Shown: positions 1-6,324 of the stretch, piece after piece
How positions within the stretch are numbered: the stretch's first letter is position 1
Layout: each line of letters opens with the position of its first letter
NCBI GenBank assembly: GCA_016929465.1
Contig: JAFGIT010000364.1
Span: forward strand, 1-6,710
Direction: 5' to 3'
DNA length: 6,710 nt
From: JAFGIT01 sp016929465 [NCBI: Candidatus Coatesbacteria bacterium]
GTDB lineage: Bacteria; B130-G9
Position numbers and translations under genes: made by a program
The notes under the pieces: generated by a model
What the model saw: the letters and a program-made list of their open reading frames with translations, nothing else
What the model was told of the DNA's origin: nothing
Databases searched by the model: none

Positions 1-244
1 AGACCAACACCCCCTCGTCTCGCTCGAGCGTTCTGTTTATGCTGTAATCCTGAAGCTCGAAGTCAAATTTTACCAGGGACAGGTCGGGCGAGCATTCGAG
101 CGGCGAGATGATGAGTCCCGACACCTCGCTCTTCACTCCGATCGCCGCTGAATTTGTAAAGAAGAGGGCGATCGATAAGAGCCCCAGAATTACCGAAGAA
201 GCAATCCTGTATTGCGTGAATATATGCACACATTGGTGCAACAT
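1..244 (-). CDS. Secreted protein of unknown function, N-terminal part only
   Basis: I do not recognise this protein. Reading from ATG at 244, the first 81 codons are open up to the window edge, so the 3' end is missing. The N-terminus begins MLHQCVHIFTQYR and is followed by a hydrophobic stretch (IASSVILGLLSIALFF, about residues 14-29), then TNSAA, which resembles a Sec signal peptide with a small-residue cleavage site near residues 33-34. The mature part begins IGVKSEVSGLIISPLEC and contains one cysteine. An AGAGGA ribosome binding site lies 9 nt upstream of the ATG (254-259). The gene starts 36 nt after the second DUF507 gene and is probably the last visible member of the guaB-dapF operon. 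Export is inferred from the signal peptide only. The mature cysteine is too far from the hydrophobic stretch to be an obvious lipobox. Confidence 0.7.
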   Translation of the reverse strand, partial: MLHQCVHIFTQYRIASSVILGLLSIALFFTNSAAIGVKSEVSGLIISPLECSPDLSLVKFDFELQDYSINRTLERDEGVLV

Positions 245-280
245 CGTCTTATATCCTCTTTGGTGGCCGAATTAGTAAAG

Positions 281-586
281 TTATTTGAGGACTTCGCGTG
301 CGCCGATCTCCCAATTGCGGCCGCGCTTTGCCAGCTCACTGGCGCACATACGCTCGAAATGGCCCTCCCACTTTGGGGAGTCTCGCTTGACCGACGCCAT
401 GTGCTCCAGCTTGTCCAGCACAAGCTGAACAATCTCGTCCTCCAGTCGAAGCTCTGCGGTTATCGTCCGGTTTATGCAAGCACGGATGATATTCGGGGAA
501 ACCAGAAAGTGCACCCGCTTATCCTTAGCAAGATGATCGGTAAGCCTGAAAGCTATGTCGCTTATCTTGTCGTCATTTAATCTCAT
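281..586 (-). CDS. DUF507 family protein, second of a tandem pair
   Basis: This 101-residue protein has the size and layout of the DUF507 family (about 90-100 aa, function unknown). It opens with MRLNDDKISDIAFRLTDHL, matching the MRL-x4-I start typical of the family and of the neighbouring copy. A middle helical segment (TAELRLEDEIVQLVLDKLE) and a charged C-terminal part (KWEGHFERMCASELAKRG, about residues 72-89) resemble the family pattern ending in ELxKRG. There is no signal peptide or membrane segment, so it is probably cytoplasmic. The ATG at 586 is preceded by a strong GAGGGGA ribosome binding site (591-597). It follows the other DUF507 gene by 36 nt. The two copies are clearly diverged, so they are paralogues rather than a recent duplication. 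Family assignment is from remembered family features, not a search. Confidence 0.85.
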   Translation of the reverse strand: MRLNDDKISDIAFRLTDHLAKDKRVHFLVSPNIIRACINRTITAELRLEDEIVQLVLDKLEHMASVKRDSPKWEGHFERMCASELAKRGRNWEIGAREVLK

Positions 587-622
587 CGTATCCCCTCGAC
601 TGAGTCCGAGAAATGAATTCGG

Positions 623-907
623 CTAGATGACCAGATTGCGCTCCTCAATGAGGCGCCTCTTTATCATCTTAAACATGTCCTGGTAGTTGATGTCCTCCCG
701 GTACATCTTGTCGCGAAACTGCTCCAGCATCTTCCGAACTTCCTCATTGAGCTTATCCTCAACAAGGACCTGCTCGAGCACGAATTCATCCACGTTCACC
801 TGGAGCATCTCGAGATCGGACTTATCGACCTCGATCAGCTTCTCCTTTCGCAGGTCTTTCAGTATTTGATGTGCGATGAATTCGATCTGCTCTCGTTTAA
901 GTCTCAT
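623..907 (-). CDS. DUF507 family protein, first of a tandem pair
   Basis: This 94-residue, highly charged and probably all-helical cytoplasmic protein begins MRLKREQIEFIAHQILKDL and fits DUF507, whose function is unknown. The central part (residues about 30-75) is rich in Glu, Leu and Val with heptad-like spacing. The C-terminus (about 75-94) is RREDINY-like then lysine/arginine rich, ending NLVI. I prefer the ATG at 907 over the GTG at 922: a GGTGGA ribosome binding site (914-919) sits 6 nt before the ATG and would lie inside the longer version. The start overlaps the end of dapF by 11 nt (897-907), so translation is likely coupled. DUF507 genes are known to occur as adjacent pairs in several Gram-negative lineages, as here. 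What the pair does for the cell cannot be read from the sequence. Confidence 0.85.
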   Translation of the reverse strand: MRLKREQIEFIAHQILKDLRKEKLIEVDKSDLEMLQVNVDEFVLEQVLVEDKLNEEVRKMLEQFRDKMYREDINYQDMFKMIKRRLIEERNLVI

Positions 908-1763
908 ATTCAATCCACCCACTAAACGCGAATTCCGTCTTCGCTCGCATTATAATATCGCCATCTTTTTGAATATCGATCTCGAGCGAACCCCCGGGCA
1001 TACTGACGCGGACAGGTGGGTCCACTTTGCCCAGCCGGTTCGCAATGGCAACGACTGCAGATGCGCCGGTCCCGCAGGAAAGCGTCCTGCCGGTTCCCCG
1101 CTCGTAGGGCCAGACCTCGAGCTCACGACGTGATACCAGGCGGACGAAGTGAACGTTGGTCCTCTCGGGAAACGCGGGATGCGACTCGATGGCCGGCCCA
1201 ATCCTGTCGATGGGGACCCTCGAAAGGTCCTCGCAGAAGAGGATAGCGTGCGGATTCCCGACCGAGGCGGCGGATACGACGAATCTCTCCTCCCCGACCT
1301 CGAGAGTCTCCTCGAGGAAATGAGACTCAGCGTCACCCTTCACCGGAATGTCACGTCGCTTGAATAGGGCTTTTCCCATCATGGCCTCACCGACGAGTCC
1401 ACCATCGGAGTCGTGAAGGAGCTTCGCAGTCACAGTCCGCGCGAAGGTGCGTATGCTGACGCCCGAGTTCAGCGCCTTCGCCATGCCTTTCCGCTCATAG
1501 GCGTATCTCGCAATGCACCTGAAGGCAGTGCCGCAGGCGCCCGTCTCAGAACCATCCGGATTGAAGATCCTCGCAACGAAATCGGTATCCGAATCGCCGG
1601 GCTTCAGGAAAATGGTACCATCTCCGCCGATGCTGAAATGAGGCGCGCAGACCTTTTTTGAAAGCGCACTCAAGTCCAGACCATCGACATGATCCTCCGT
1701 CATATCGAATAGCACATAGTCGTTCCCCAACCCGTGCATCTTGGTGAATTCCAGCCTGGTCAC
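897..1763 (-). CDS. dapF: Diaminopimelate epimerase
   Basis: DapF interconverts LL- and meso-diaminopimelate without a cofactor, using two cysteines as acid and base; the product serves lysine synthesis and peptidoglycan. The protein (288 aa; E. coli 274) opens TRLEFTKMHGLGNDY, the family N-terminus. The first catalytic cysteine is Cys77 in FNPDGSETGACGTAFRC and the second is Cys230 in ERGTGRTLSCGTGAS. GNPH (169-172), ERTN (200-203) and the C-terminal MPGGSLEI block also match. The usual CGN after the first cysteine is CGT here. I chose the GTG at 1763 because TGAGGTGA lies 8 nt upstream and the protein then starts at the family's normal position. The frame is open back to a TTG at 1820, which would add 19 atypical residues. 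The gene follows guaB by 69 nt and overlaps the DUF507 gene. Cytoplasmic. Confidence 0.95.
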   Translation of the reverse strand: MTRLEFTKMHGLGNDYVLFDMTEDHVDGLDLSALSKKVCAPHFSIGGDGTIFLKPGDSDTDFVARIFNPDGSETGACGTAFRCIARYAYERKGMAKALNSGVSIRTFARTVTAKLLHDSDGGLVGEAMMGKALFKRRDIPVKGDAESHFLEETLEVGEERFVVSAASVGNPHAILFCEDLSRVPIDRIGPAIESHPAFPERTNVHFVRLVSRRELEVWPYERGTGRTLSCGTGASAVVAIANRLGKVDPPVRVSMPGGSLEIDIQKDGDIIMRAKTEFAFSGWIEYET

Positions 1764-1771
1764 AGGGGACT

Positions 1772-1779
1772 TCACCTCA
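1772..1779 (-). promoter_or_regulatory. Ribosome binding site deciding the dapF start
   Basis: TGAGGTGA on the minus strand lies 8 nt before the GTG at 1763. It supports that GTG over the GTG at 1775, which lies inside the motif, and over the upstream TTG at 1820. Confidence 0.65.
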
Positions 1780-1832
1780 GCCTGATATCTATGGTCATGT
1801 CTAGCTATCCATTGAGCCAAATATCAGTTCTG

Positions 1833-3302
1833 TCACCTTGGATAATTCGGAGCCTCGCGGGTGATCATCACCCCGTAAGGGTGACTCTCACGCAAGCCAG
1901 AGGCCGTAACCCGAATGAACCGGGCCTTATCCTTGAGTTCTGCTATCGTGTGAGTTCCGAGGTAGCCCATCCCAGCGGAAAGCCCACCCATGAGCTGGCA
2001 TATCAGCGAAGAAACCGAACCCTTATAGGGAACCATGCCCTCGATCCCCTGGGGAACCATCTTCTCCTCCGCCTCTTCTCGATAGAAATAGCGGTCGCTC
2101 CCACCGGCCTTCATCGCGCTGAGCGAGCCCATCCCGCGATACGCCTTGTAGCTCCTGCCCTCAAAGAGCACTATCTCACCCGGCGTCTCCTCGGTGCCGG
2201 CGAACAGGTTTCCGATCATTACGCAGTCGGCGCCTGCCCCGAGCGCTTTCGGAATATCACCAGAGTATTTGATCCCGCCATCTGCAATGAGAGGAATGCC
2301 GAGTTTTGCCGAGGCTCTTCCGCATTCGAAGATGGCCGTTAGCTGCGGAACACCAACTCCGGCAACGACCCGGGTAGTGCAGATTGCAGAGGGCCCGATA
2401 CCGACCTTGACCGCGTCTGCACCGGCTTTGCTCAAGGCCTCCACTCCCTCAGGCGTGACAACATTCCCAGCGATGAAGGCCGTGTCGGGATGCTCAGACC
2501 GCAGCCGAGAAACCATCTGCAATACGACCTTCGAGAATCCGTTCGCCGTGTCCACCACGACTGCGTCAACACCATTTCGAACGAGGGCATCGACACGCTC
2601 CGGCGTATCTGGAGAAACTCCGACCGCGGCTCCGACTCTCAGCCGCCCACGGTCATCCTTGCTTGCCTTCGGGTAGAACATCGACTTCTCGATATCCTTG
2701 AAGGTCATAAGCCCAACGAGCGCCCCTTTCTCGTCAACTACAGGAAGCTTTTCTATCCTGTTCTCATGCAGCATCGCCTTCGCCTCTTCGACCGGCGTGT
2801 TCGGAGCCACTGTAACCAGTTCCTCGAGAGGGGTCATCAGCTCGCGAACCTTCTTGGTGGTGTCTGGCTCGAACCTCAAGTCCCTGTGTGTGAGAAGTCC
2901 CGCAAGTTTCCCCTCCGAATCCACAACTGGAAAGCCCGAAACACCATGCTCGCGAACCATCCGCTTCGCGACACTGACGGGCTCGTCGAGGCCGATTGTG
3001 ACCGGATCCGTTACGACTACGCTCTCCGAGCGCTTCACCCTGTCAACCTCGGCGGCCTGGGATTTGATGCTCATGTTGCGATGGATGATCCCCATTCCCC
3101 CCTCGCGAGCAAGTGCAATCGCGAGGCGGCTTTCTGTCACCGTGTCCATCGCCGCGCTGATTATCGGGATGTTGAGTGCGATATCCCTCGCCACAGTCGT
3201 GCGTGTGTCCACCTCATGCGGAAGAATGTCCGAATGAGCCGGGATTAGAAGAACATCGTCGAAAGTTAAGCCCTGTTTTTCGAATTTCTCGTGGAACTCC
3301 AT
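1833..3302 (-). CDS. guaB: Inosine-5'-monophosphate dehydrogenase
   Basis: GuaB oxidises IMP to XMP with NAD+, the committed step to GMP, in the cytoplasm. The 489-residue length is normal. The N-terminal part (GLTFDDVLLIPAHSDILP, 11-28; SAAMDTVTESRLAIALA, 49-65) begins the TIM barrel. Two CBS modules occupy about 95-205 and are the usual purine-nucleotide regulatory insert. The catalytic loop is GIGPSAICTTRVVAG with nucleophile Cys308. IADGGI carries Asp341. The mobile flap contains RYF (404-406), the Arg/Tyr that activates water. The C-terminus ESHPYGVMITREAPNYPR is typical. Departures are GPSA instead of GPGS, and Gln418 and Met423 in VPQGIEGMVPYKG where bacterial enzymes usually read VPEGIEGRV. 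ATG 3302 has an AGGAGGGA ribosome binding site 7 nt upstream. It is the first gene after the promoter at 3370-3399. Confidence 0.97.
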   Translation of the reverse strand: MEFHEKFEKQGLTFDDVLLIPAHSDILPHEVDTRTTVARDIALNIPIISAAMDTVTESRLAIALAREGGMGIIHRNMSIKSQAAEVDRVKRSESVVVTDPVTIGLDEPVSVAKRMVREHGVSGFPVVDSEGKLAGLLTHRDLRFEPDTTKKVRELMTPLEELVTVAPNTPVEEAKAMLHENRIEKLPVVDEKGALVGLMTFKDIEKSMFYPKASKDDRGRLRVGAAVGVSPDTPERVDALVRNGVDAVVVDTANGFSKVVLQMVSRLRSEHPDTAFIAGNVVTPEGVEALSKAGADAVKVGIGPSAICTTRVVAGVGVPQLTAIFECGRASAKLGIPLIADGGIKYSGDIPKALGAGADCVMIGNLFAGTEETPGEIVLFEGRSYKAYRGMGSLSAMKAGGSDRYFYREEAEEKMVPQGIEGMVPYKGSVSSLICQLMGGLSAGMGYLGTHTIAELKDKARFIRVTASGLRESHPYGVMITREAPNYPR

Positions 3303-3332
3303 GGCACTGTCCCTCCTGATTATCGCTCTTCA

Positions 3333-3351
3333 TCGCAATTCGTCGTTGCGA
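3333..3351 (-). promoter_or_regulatory. Possible small hairpin in the guaB leader
   Basis: TCGCAA and TTGCGA form a 6-bp inverted repeat around a 7-nt loop, between the predicted transcription start and the guaB ribosome binding site. It could be a leader hairpin or an operator half-site pair, but a 6-bp repeat can arise by chance. There is no T-tract after it, so it does not look like an attenuator terminator. Confidence 0.25.
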
Positions 3352-3369
3352 ATTTGGAGCCCATATCGA

Positions 3370-3399
3370 AATATACACACGAACCCGATATACGGTCAA
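3370..3399 (-). promoter_or_regulatory. Predicted sigma70-type promoter for the guaB operon
   Basis: Read on the minus strand, TTGACC (3399-3394) is followed after 18 bp by TATATT (3375-3370). Both boxes are close to the sigma70 consensus with near-ideal spacing. Transcription would start near 3363, giving a leader of about 60 nt before guaB. The site sits in the 181-nt gap between the glycosyltransferase stop and guaB, so guaB and the genes after it probably form their own unit. Confidence 0.65.
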
Positions 3400-3483
3400 C
3401 CCCGCTGCATTGGCGCCTGTTTCCCGGGCGGTCCTATCCGCGTCAGAATCGGCCGGGTATGTCTCAGATTGCAGGCGAAATGC

Positions 3484-5094
3484 CTACAGCTCTGGTGCTT
3501 TGATTATGTCGTAGATGATGATCTCGCTGACCTGGTTCTCTGCGTTGTGCCCGGCCGGGAAGCTCACATGTCTCATAAGTCGGAGCCAGCTCTCCTCATT
3601 CAAGCGCGAAACGAACAGGTCGGAGGTCCGATATGGCTTCAGAACGACCAGGAGTCGCCGCTTCCGCGGCCATTGAGCACTCACTTTCCGGATAACGGAC
3701 CTGAACTCGTCCTCGAAATAGGAGAGATCATTCGAGAAGAAACCCGCCGGCATATAGCCCAGTCCAGCCTGCGGGAAGCGTATTCGGGAGACGTCGGAAT
3801 TCGGATGGTAATATAGAAAGGGTGTCACCGTCAGGTCAGTAAACAGCACCAGGTCACTCTCAGTCGCATTGTTCGCAACCCAATTCGCAACATCGCGGTC
3901 GTTGCTCTTCCAGTAAGTCGTGAAATAGGCGTGAAGAGAAATCAGGAGCACCGCGAACAGGAGGATCCCGAGCGCTTTCCGAAGCCAGTCTAAGGGGATT
4001 GATGCAATACCGAGACCAAGGAGCATGTAAACCCCCGGCTGAACTATCGAATCGTATCGACCGGCCACGTAGATCGGCTTGCTATATGACGAGATGAAAG
4101 CGCAGGCAATCGGGAGAACCATATAGCCCAGGACCAGGAAAATGGGCCACGAACAGGCTCTCTCCGACGCCTGGCTTGATTGTATCAGTCGGACAGCGAA
4201 TACAATAATCTGGACGAGAACGACGAGGGCCGCAGCCAGGCCGATACCCCAGGAGACCTTCAACAGGCCCGTCGTCGGGATCCGCCAGCTCTTGAATGTC
4301 AGGTGGAGCGCCGTATCGACCAGCATCCTGAGGTGGGGAGGCAGAATCCAGGCAGTCGTGTTACCCACAACCTGCCGGCTCAACACAATCAACCACGGCA
4401 GATACAAGAGGACCACTCCCGAAAGGGCAAGCATGGGTCGCGGGTCGCGCCGCTCCCTGCGCCTCGCGAGCAGATATAGCCCATCCACGAGCAGGATGAA
4501 TACGCCGTAGTTCTGTGTATAGAGAAGCCCCGCCGTGATCCCGATGAACCAGGCGACTCGCTTTGGCGTCGGATTGTCCGAAACCAGGTGGCAGAAATAG
4601 ACCGATAGAATGGCGAGAAGCGGAGTAAGGGAATACATCCGCGCCTCCTGCGAGTAATAGACCGCAAGCGGCGCAAACGCGAGCATTCCACCCGCCCAGA
4701 GACCAGCAGACCTGTTGAACAGCGAAGATGTAATGAAGAGCACCGCAGCAACTAAGCCTATCCCGAAGAGCGCCGAGAGGAGGCGAATGACGAACTCCGA
4801 ATCCCCGAATGAAGATGTCCAGAAATGCAGCAGCAGGTAATAGAGCGGGGGAGATGAGTCATCGACCTGCATCTGAACGATGGTGGAGACATCCTGACGA
4901 GCAAGGACCGCGGAATAGGCCTCGTCCTGCCACACGCTCTGGTCCCCGAGCCCCCACAGGCGAATTGCCGCCGCAATCAAAATGATCGCGATCGCAGCCG
5001 CCTTTGTCCTCGATGTCCAGCCGCTATCCGATTTATCAGCTATCTCGTTGATCAAATCCTCACCCATCTCGGTGCAATGTGCTGCCAAATGCAT
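3484..5094 (-). CDS. Polytopic membrane glycosyltransferase, GT-C fold (PMT/ArnT-like, GT39-type)
   Basis: The 536-residue protein has a short polar N-terminus, roughly 10-11 hydrophobic membrane segments up to about residue 410, and a soluble C-terminal tail of about 125 residues. After the first membrane segment (about 32-50) comes WQDEAYS (55-61), whose Asp57-Glu58 sits where this superfamily places its catalytic acidic pair in the first external loop. DDSSPPLYYLLLHFW follows (78-92), where relatives often have HPPLYY. QEARMYSL lies at 149-156. Such enzymes transfer sugars from polyprenyl-phosphate donors to lipids, glycans or proteins on the outer face of the inner membrane. Donor and acceptor cannot be read here. 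The start is uncertain: ATG 5094 has only a weak ribosome binding site, with TTG 5100 and ATG 5067 as alternatives. The long upstream gap and downstream guaB promoter suggest a separate transcription unit. Confidence 0.85.
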   Translation of the reverse strand: MHLAAHCTEMGEDLINEIADKSDSGWTSRTKAAAIAIILIAAAIRLWGLGDQSVWQDEAYSAVLARQDVSTIVQMQVDDSSPPLYYLLLHFWTSSFGDSEFVIRLLSALFGIGLVAAVLFITSSLFNRSAGLWAGGMLAFAPLAVYYSQEARMYSLTPLLAILSVYFCHLVSDNPTPKRVAWFIGITAGLLYTQNYGVFILLVDGLYLLARRRERRDPRPMLALSGVVLLYLPWLIVLSRQVVGNTTAWILPPHLRMLVDTALHLTFKSWRIPTTGLLKVSWGIGLAAALVVLVQIIVFAVRLIQSSQASERACSWPIFLVLGYMVLPIACAFISSYSKPIYVAGRYDSIVQPGVYMLLGLGIASIPLDWLRKALGILLFAVLLISLHAYFTTYWKSNDRDVANWVANNATESDLVLFTDLTVTPFLYYHPNSDVSRIRFPQAGLGYMPAGFFSNDLSYFEDEFRSVIRKVSAQWPRKRRLLVVLKPYRTSDLFVSRLNEESWLRLMRHVSFPAGHNAENQVSEIIIYDIIKAPEL

Positions 5095-5160
5095 CTTCAA
5101 TCATGCACTGAGCCGAGGAAGGCCGTCAAGCCCGCTGTAGCTGGGGCGTCAATGTGGAGT

Positions 5161-5178
5161 GCGGTGCGCTCGCACCGC
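5161..5178. other. Strong hairpin (7-bp perfect stem, 4-nt loop)
   Basis: GCGGTGC (5161-5167) pairs perfectly with GCACCGC (5172-5178) around GCTC. On the plus strand it is followed by TTTC only, and on the minus strand by ACTCC, so neither side has a convincing terminator tract. It lies about 65 nt upstream of the glycosyltransferase start and could belong to its leader RNA. Confidence 0.5.
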
Positions 5179-5186
5179 TTTCGATA

Positions 5187-5204
5187 GCCGTGACCCGGCA
5201 CGGC
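5187..5204. other. Second strong hairpin (6-bp perfect stem, 6-nt loop)
   Basis: GCCGTG (5187-5192) pairs with CACGGC (5199-5204) around ACCCGG. It lies 8 nt from the hairpin at 5161-5178. Together they make a structured 44-nt element in the gap between the secreted-protein cluster and the glycosyltransferase. No T-tract follows on either strand. Role unknown. Confidence 0.45.
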
Positions 5205-5228
5205 ATCTAATAAATTGCTTCTCCATTC

Positions 5229-5287
5229 CTGAATGTTGCTGAATGGACAGGTATGGACCTGAATGGACGCGATGGACTTTAATGGAC
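5229..5287. repeat. Short tandem array, GTCCAT units every 9-10 bp
   Basis: On the minus strand five units begin with GTCCAT and are spaced 10, 9, 10 and 10 bp apart: GTCCATTAAA, GTCCATCGC, GTCCATTCAG, GTCCATACCT and GTCCATTCAG. A sixth degenerate unit reads CAACATTCAG. Units three and five are identical. The spacing is about one DNA helical turn, which would put each copy on the same face. The array is non-coding and sits in the gap of 5348-5095. It may be a binding array or simply a low-complexity intergenic repeat. Confidence 0.75.
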
Positions 5288-5348
5288 GGGCGGAAACAAG
5301 CTGCCGCCTCTGCTACAGCTAATCCCGGGTCAATGAAATGGGAAATTC

Positions 5349-5771
5349 TCAGAAGCCTCCGTCTTGATGAGCCGCCGGCACCACATAGCCTCTGCAGGTC
5401 ACTTGGTTATAGATGACTCAATAGGCGTGGATGAAGCCCCCCTCATCGACGCGAAACTTGACATAGCCGTAACTGGCAGTCGTTGGCATCCAGGTAGGCA
5501 CCGAGGGAGTCGTCGAAAATATCAACTGCTCCCTCTGCCGGATGCTGAACATACTGCACTCGGAGTTTCCCAAGATGTCAAAAATTCGGATGCTGACAAT
5601 GTCGCCGGTCTCCTCCGAGCCATTCACAAAGATAAGCAGAGTGTACCAATCGTCTCCGTTCTCCCAGTAGGGAATCAGGCCGTGACCCTTCGCGGAGTCC
5701 CAATCCGCAAAACCAATGCCGCCTGCCATCGCAAGCATCAATGTCAGAATTGCGACGCAAAATCTCCGCAC
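5349..5771 (-). CDS. Small secreted protein, third tandem paralogue, with an in-frame UGA at codon 118
   Basis: I do not recognise this family. The first part (5771-5421, 117 codons) starts MRRFCVAILTLMLAMAGGIG, a clear Sec signal peptide with likely cleavage after FA, then DWDSAKGHGLIPYW and WYTLLIFVNGSEETGD. It is interrupted by UGA at 5420-5418. The same frame then continues for 22 codons (VIYNQVTCRGYVVPAAHQ...) to a second UGA at 5351-5349, in exact correspondence with the C-terminus of the two sibling proteins upstream. The UGA replaces the conserved Cys of HAYCVIYN in the second copy. I prefer GTG 5771 because TGAGG lies 5 nt upstream; ATG 5810, 1 nt after the previous stop, is possible and would add 13 polar residues. 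Read conventionally, the product ends at 5418. It may be a recoded gene or a recently broken one. Confidence 0.7.
5418..5420 (-). other. In-frame UGA at a conserved cysteine position
   Basis: The context is GCC TAT TGA GTC ATC TAT, against TAT TGC GTG ATC TAC in the second paralogue, so a single C-to-A change separates Cys from UGA. Selenocysteine insertion or a nonsense mutation are the two main readings. Confidence 0.8.
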
Positions 5772-5776
5772 GTATG

Positions 5777-5781
5777 CCTCA
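5777..5781 (-). promoter_or_regulatory. Ribosome binding site favouring GTG 5771
   Basis: TGAGG lies 5 nt upstream of the GTG at 5771 and inside the longer alternative beginning at ATG 5810. The shorter start gives a standard signal peptide. Confidence 0.5.
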
Positions 5782-5811
5782 GCTGAATGCGTGTCCAAGT
5801 TAGACCGCATA

Positions 5812-6264
5812 TCAGAAAAGATCCTCGGGGCGGAATGCTGGGATAGAGTAGCCAGTGCCGGTCATAAAATTGTAGATCACGCAATACGCGTGGATGGCGC
5901 CTCCGTCCTCGACCCTGAAGAGGATGTAGCCATAGCTCGCTGTTGTCGGAATATACGTCTCCAAGTGACGACTGGTGCTAAAAACCTGCATTTCTCCAGC
6001 TCGGATCGTGTAGGCATCCTCAGTTGTGCTGGAGCACTGATTGCCATTTGTGTCGAAGCATCTGATGTATATCGTCTCGTCATAGACCTCGGAGCCGTTG
6101 ACGAACACGAGAATGGTCGCCCAATTCTCACCGGTTTCCCAGTAACCAAAGCCGCTGCGCACGCAGGCTTCGTCCCAGCCGGCCTCCGCAACTGCCCCTT
6201 GCAAGAAGAGGGCAAAGGCCAGAATAGAAACAACAATCGCATTAGTCAGTAGAATACTTCTCAT
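5812..6264 (-). CDS. Small secreted protein, second tandem paralogue, intact
   Basis: This is the complete member of the family (150 aa); no known family comes to mind. A signal peptide (residues 1-28, MRSILLTNAIVVSILAFALF then QGAVAEA) precedes a mature domain of about 122 residues. Shared blocks are YWETGENWATILVFVNGSE (41-59), a variable loop with NGNQCSSTTED (73-83), IPTTASYGYILFRVEDGGA (105-123) and HAYCVIYNFMTGTGYSIPA (125-143). Alternating hydrophobic and polar residues suggest a beta-sandwich; this is inference. Mature cysteines are Cys34, Cys69, Cys77 and Cys128, an even number that would suit disulfides in the periplasm or outside. ATG 6264 has GAGAGGTG 7 nt upstream; a TTG at 6294 would only add polar residues before the signal peptide. 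It ends in UGA at the normal C-terminus, 1 nt before ATG 5810. Confidence 0.85.
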   Translation of the reverse strand: MRSILLTNAIVVSILAFALFLQGAVAEAGWDEACVRSGFGYWETGENWATILVFVNGSEVYDETIYIRCFDTNGNQCSSTTEDAYTIRAGEMQVFSTSRHLETYIPTTASYGYILFRVEDGGAIHAYCVIYNFMTGTGYSIPAFRPEDLF

Positions 6265-6324
6265 GGAATCACACCTCTCAATCGTGATTTCCAATGTCAG
6301 ATGACCGAAGGGGCCTGCGAATCA

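Larger units (their letters stand above)
5095..5348. other. Non-coding gap between the secreted-protein cluster and the glycosyltransferase
   Basis: I see no gene in these 254 nt. They hold the GTCCAT array (5229-5287) and the two hairpins (5161-5204). An AT-rich patch at about 5205-5217 (TTTATTAGAT on the minus strand) could serve as a -10 region, but I see no matching -35 box at the right distance. A promoter for the glycosyltransferase is therefore likely here but not located. Confidence 0.5.

Noticed and set aside
212-580. Plus-strand open frame of 122 codons opposite the second DUF507 gene
   Set aside because: It is antisense to a protein with clear family features and a strong ribosome binding site, and its own translation shows no recognisable pattern.
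1734-3248. Several plus-strand open frames of 160-252 codons opposite guaB
   Set aside because: The minus strand encodes a full-length, motif-complete IMP dehydrogenase. These frames are GC-driven shadows.
3411-3480. Rho-independent terminator after the glycosyltransferase
   Set aside because: The only inverted repeat I found is CGCCTG/CAGGCG with a loop of more than 50 nt and no T-tract.
5229-5287. CRISPR array
   Set aside because: Units are only 9-10 bp with no spacers of proper length and no cas genes nearby.
5716-6252. Plus-strand open frame of 178 codons across the secreted-protein genes
   Set aside because: The minus-strand frames show paralogue conservation and signal peptides; the plus frame does not.
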